Assembly: GCA_034638255.1 (NCBI GenBank)
Contig: JAWPGT010000116.1
Coordinates: 1 to 57,641, forward strand
Length of the DNA: 57,641 nt
Source of the DNA: Coprinus comatus
Taxonomy: Eukaryota; Basidiomycota; Agaricomycetes; Agaricales; Agaricaceae
Direction of reading: 5' to 3'
Shown here: one piece after another, positions 53,786 to 57,641 of the stretch
Numbering within the stretch: the first letter of the stretch is position 1
Layout of the letters: every line of letters begins with the position of its first letter
Notes under the pieces: generated by a model
What the model saw: the letters and a program-made list of their open reading frames with translations, nothing else
What the model was told of the DNA's origin: nothing
The model's database searches: none
Program-made: the position numbers and the translations under genes

Positions 53786-56700
53786 ATGGACAACGACAGA
53801 AACAACTCCCGTGAACTCTTTTCGCGAGGAGCAACGCCTCCCAGCCAGCAAAACATGCATCAGCAGCCGTTATCCAGCAATTCGCCTCCCAATCAAATCG
53901 ACGCTCTTTTCCAGAACTTGGGTATGTCTGCGCAGGTAGATCAACAATATTCGCAGCAGCAGCAACAGCATCAATCCCAACAGCATCAATCCCAAACATC
54001 TGCTCATGCTGCTGACAATACCTCTGCATCAGCACCGGTCACCCCAGTGATTCCTATGACAGACGAAAGGCCTGCACCTGCCGCTACCTCTGCTACCTCC
54101 AACCCAGACCGTACGAGTGCCCTCTTGTCTTTGCTTGCCTCCAACAGCCGTCCGCCACCTCTGCCATCTTCTAGTGCTTCCATGCCGACGCAGGTACCAA
54201 CACCACCTGGTTCAGGTCAACGTTCAAATGCATCACCTGGTCACAACGAAAATCAAGGAAAGATGCTGTTAGAACAGCTCATGGGGTACGTATTTATCTA
54301 TGTGCATATTGTCATTACGTCCCTGGCCTTGCCTGGCAACATGTGTCGTTGGCCTCGTGTAGGCGGCACGTTAATCACTCTTATAAACTGGGTTTCGACA
54401 GAGGCTCATTCCTTATTATCATGTTTAGGGCCCAACGCAGCAATTACAGCGAGTCTGTTAGAAGTTTAACTCTGGCGCCCTCGCCGCCTTATGCATCCTC
54501 CATACGCGAAGGAGAATATCGTTCTTATGGCCCTCCCTCTGAACAAGCCGTTCAACCCTCAATCAACCTCAACCTCAACCACAACCACAATCACAATCAC
54601 AATCACAATCGCAACCGCAACCGCAACCGCAACCGCAACCGCAACCGCAACCGCAACCACCTCAGCAATCATCCCCGCCCCAACCACAATCGTCGTCCCC
54701 ACCTAAACCGTATTTTGATTACATCTCTCCTTTCGACCACCTTTCCAATATGACGGGACCAGTAAAGAAAAAACCAGTTCCCCAAGCCTCTAGCGTTTCA
54801 AGCGGGGGTACCGACGATTCTTCTTGGACAGTCATGCCTGATCCCAAGCGACAATCCGTCGACAATTTGCTTGAGAATATTTCTCGAGGGCAGCTTCCAC
54901 AGCCTCCGATTCCACAAACGGTGCTGGCACCCGTTTCAGCTTATGATTCGTATATGGGTGGAAATGATTACTCTCCGGCAGAGCAAGCAATGAGCCGCGC
55001 TCCGTTACCGCCAATCCCAGGTTCTAAATCTATTCCTAATCGATCTGGATCTCCCAGAGAATCTCCCCCCAAACCTTCTACTAATCAACCACGGCCTCCT
55101 CCCCGTCAGCCCGATAGCTTCATTACTCAAGGACCTCCGCCCTCTAATGGTTCTCAGGTTGGTGGTATAAGACGTGAAAAGGGGAGCTCTCCAGGCCCAA
55201 GCGCTCGTGGTGGCAATCGGAAAGCTCCTGGTAATCAACCAAAACCTAATAACAAAGCTCCAAGTAGTCCCAGCCCTCAGCCGCAGAGTATTGTTCTGGA
55301 TATCTCACAAGATCTAGGAGAAATCCAGGCAGTACAAGACTCCGTCAAGTCTACTGCCATTGCCCTTGTCAAGCAAGATCCTGTCTTCTTACCTGGAACT
55401 ACCATCGGAGCTACACATTGGGTAGCCTATGCGATGACAAGAGGTCGTGTCCGCGTTATCTCTAGGTCAAGTGGAGACCGCACACTCCTCAATTTACCCC
55501 AATACTTCTCGAATGGTGCAAGTGTGACTGACATGGCAGTATCTGGCAATAGACTTGCTGGTGTGACTTCGGATGGTGGGTTTGTAGTATGGGAGCTACC
55601 AGAAACCATTGAGGATGATGTGCCGTGAGTGTCATTTGGTGTATTTACACAATTGAATCTTAAGTATAATACATAGGGGACGTGTAATTCTTTGTATACC
55701 GCCTACTGCGTCTTCGGAGGCGCTTCGCTCAGTCAAATGGCATCCTCGAGAGTCCAACACTCTTGCAGTGGCTTCAGATAATCGAGTGTTTGTTATTGAT
55801 CTTGCTAATATGCGTAATATGCATCCTCAGCCTATTCCACATTCCGAGCTGCATCGAATCGCTCAAAATTACTTTGTTCCTTCGGTATGCCATTCAGTCG
55901 CATCAGCTTAAAAATCTTACCAACATTTCTTTTTTAGCGAATTGCTGCCTTCGACTTCGATGTCTTACGCCGTGCGATTGCCACAATCTCGGAGGATTCA
56001 ACTTTGACGTCTTGGTACTTGCATGACAGGGTACCCTATGCCACTCATAAAATACGTGGAGAAGATGTACCTTCTTCCCTCACATTTATTGAAGGAGGTC
56101 TCATCGTCGGACGCAAAAATGGAACAGTGTATCAGCTCCTTTCTATCAACACCAAGGCAGTTCTTTCCACCATTAAGTTTGTCAACGGTAATAATGATGA
56201 TCCTGACATGTTTGGACATATTAACTATGATTTGCGTATTCAAACCATCTGGATTGCAAATAGTCGTCGTGAGAGTATGTTTGCTTTCCGTCTCACATCG
56301 GAACCCCAGTACGGTAGCGAGGAGGGTGCTAGGGTTTACTTCGAACAGGTCGTGGAATTTGTTGGCCCTAAGCCAACTATCCACTTCGTGATTCTTACAG
56401 GTGATTCTGATCCTCATGGCGAAGAAGCGCACGCTGCTTGTATTGCTGCAAAAGTGCCTGCTGGACCCTTGGCTCTGGTGGCGTTTTCTGTCCATTCCAG
56501 CGGAGTTGACCAAGTTTTAATCCGCCGTGAGTGGTACGAACAGGCCCTCGCCACTGCCCCCTCTCGCCTGCCTTCTCAAACGTATAGCCAACCTCCTCCC
56601 CCTCCTTCGCTTCAACCCCTGATGCCTGACAATAAACCGAAGCCCGCACCTATCCCCTCTTCCTCTCAACAGCAATCCCCAGCGCCTATACTACCAGTTC

Positions 56701-57641
56701 GTTCCCGCACTCCACAATCGGATAACGAGAACGATTACAATTATGATGGTAACAACAAAGGACAAAAACCTAGAGGCAATCAATTCGACAATGAAAAAAG
56801 CCAGGAGAAGGTCAGCAAGATCAATGAAGCTGCTCTCGAAAATTCACTTGGTATGGTCATCACCCGCGAGATCAAGAAGACTGAAGAAAATCTGCACACC
56901 CGCATCGCTCGATTGCTCAATAAGGAGCTGGACAAGCAACGTACGTTTGCATTCTTCGACGAAATATATCTTATTCATCTATTTTCTTAATAGATCAACG
57001 TTTGGATGAAATCCGTGCAAACGAGCAAGCCCAAGATTTTGTCCGTCAAGAAACGCTTTTGAAATTAATATCCACTGAGCTTACACGGAACACTACTCGC
57101 GTTGTTGAAATGGCTGTCAAAAATGAAGTACAGAATTCTGTGCTTCCTTCCCTCGAGAATATCACCAAGACTGCCCTCAATGAGCATATCGGCCGCGGAC
57201 TCATTGATCACATCACAAGTGTAAGTGATTTTTTTTTCTAGATTATTATTTTCGTGCTCAGACTCCACAGGCTCTTCCAGTGGAGATGGAAAAGCTTATC
57301 TTTAGGCCCGATGTTTGCAATCACTTTGTCCATGTATTGTCGACGAACCTCACTCCGATCATTGAGCGCCAAGTGAAAGACTCCGTTGCGAAATCTTTTA
57401 TTCCTGTGTATACACAGCAGGCTTCTGGCATGCACCAGGAATTGCTTCGGGAAGTCCGCAACGAGGTGCGGAGTGTCAAGTCCGAATTGACTGCTTGGCA
57501 AAACGAGGCTTTCCGCAGCCATGATGTATGTCTTCCTTTGTAACTCCTCTATTCTAGCCACTGATTCACTCTCTTCCATTTCAGGCTGCCATACGCGAGC
57601 TTGAACACGTGGTCAAAACATTGTCTGATCAGGTCAAATTC
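53786..57641 (+). CDS. EDC4: EDC4/Ge-1-like mRNA-decapping scaffold (partial, apparent frame break)
   Basis: EDC4 scaffolds the Dcp2 decapping complex in P-bodies. Exons: 53786-54285, 54429-55624, 55677-55884, 55938-56940, 56994-57220, 57271-57525, 57585 to the window end. Order: a disordered glutamine/serine/proline-rich N-terminus; a WD40-like domain (IALVKQDPVFLPG, GRVRVISRSSG, VTDMAVSGNRLAGVTSDGGFVVWELP, LRSVKWHPRESNTLAVASDN, FDVLRRAIATISEDSTLTSWYL); a low-complexity linker; and the C-terminal helical region (REIKKTEENLHTRIARLLNKELDKQ) that oligomerises in the family. Inside exon 2, in the CAACCN repeat at about 54555-54570, the frame changes by one base. The last part of the protein lies beyond the window. 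Confidence 0.85.
54560..54662 (+). repeat. CAACCN / CAATCA hexamer repeat in EDC4
   Basis: About 16 units of CAACCT, CAACCA, CAATCA and CAACCG. In the downstream frame they code for Pro-Gln and Ser-Gln dipeptides; in the upstream frame for Asn-His and Asn-Arg. The switch of frame lies in or just before this tract. Confidence 0.85.

Overview
The window looks like nuclear DNA of a basidiomycete fungus, probably an agaricomycete. Its host genes are split by many introns of about 45-65 nt, several of its gene families (DUF7721 or beta-flanking type, DUF6589 with RecQ) are ones I associate with mushroom-forming fungi, and it is rich in chromodomain Ty3 and Copia retrotransposons.

Left host block (1-8.5 kb). 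A partial ABC1/ADCK2-type kinase-like gene on the minus strand faces a glycogenin gene on the plus strand across a 0.1 kb promoter gap. Both carry an apparent reading-frame break. Then come two small plus-strand genes, an LEA-like helical protein under a TATA/STRE promoter and a DUF7721 protein, both with clean exon structures.

Transposon block (8.8-43.9 kb). This is a nested mobile-element cluster. It starts with the 3' half of a Helitron on the minus strand: a CTAG end with a hairpin, a possible OB-fold gene and the end of a Pif1-like helicase. Two solo LTRs with perfect 5-bp target-site duplications sit inside that helicase. Next is a young, intact Copia element (A) with a 5-bp duplication, nested in an older, inverted Copia of the same family (B). 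Both lack a capsid region. B in turn breaks a third, decayed Copia (D). Then follow a near-complete chromodomain Ty3 element (E) with a textbook -1 frameshift signal, a decayed minus-strand Ty3 element (F), and an old Ty3 element (G) with an extra zinc-knuckle ORF that runs into its 3' LTR. G ends inside a DUF6589 gene, which converges on an intact RecQ-like helicase gene.

Right host block (45-57.6 kb). An F-box gene and SYF1 (pre-mRNA splicing) lie on the minus strand. SYF1 is head to head, with only 100 bp between start codons, with BET4 (Rab geranylgeranyltransferase alpha subunit). After a 2 kb gap with no visible gene comes a partial EDC4-like mRNA-decapping scaffold. SYF1, BET4 and EDC4 are general housekeeping genes, so the transposon block appears to be an island between conserved chromosome segments.

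All intron and exon calls are my own reading of splice sites and frame. Family assignments rest on motif recognition, not on database searches.
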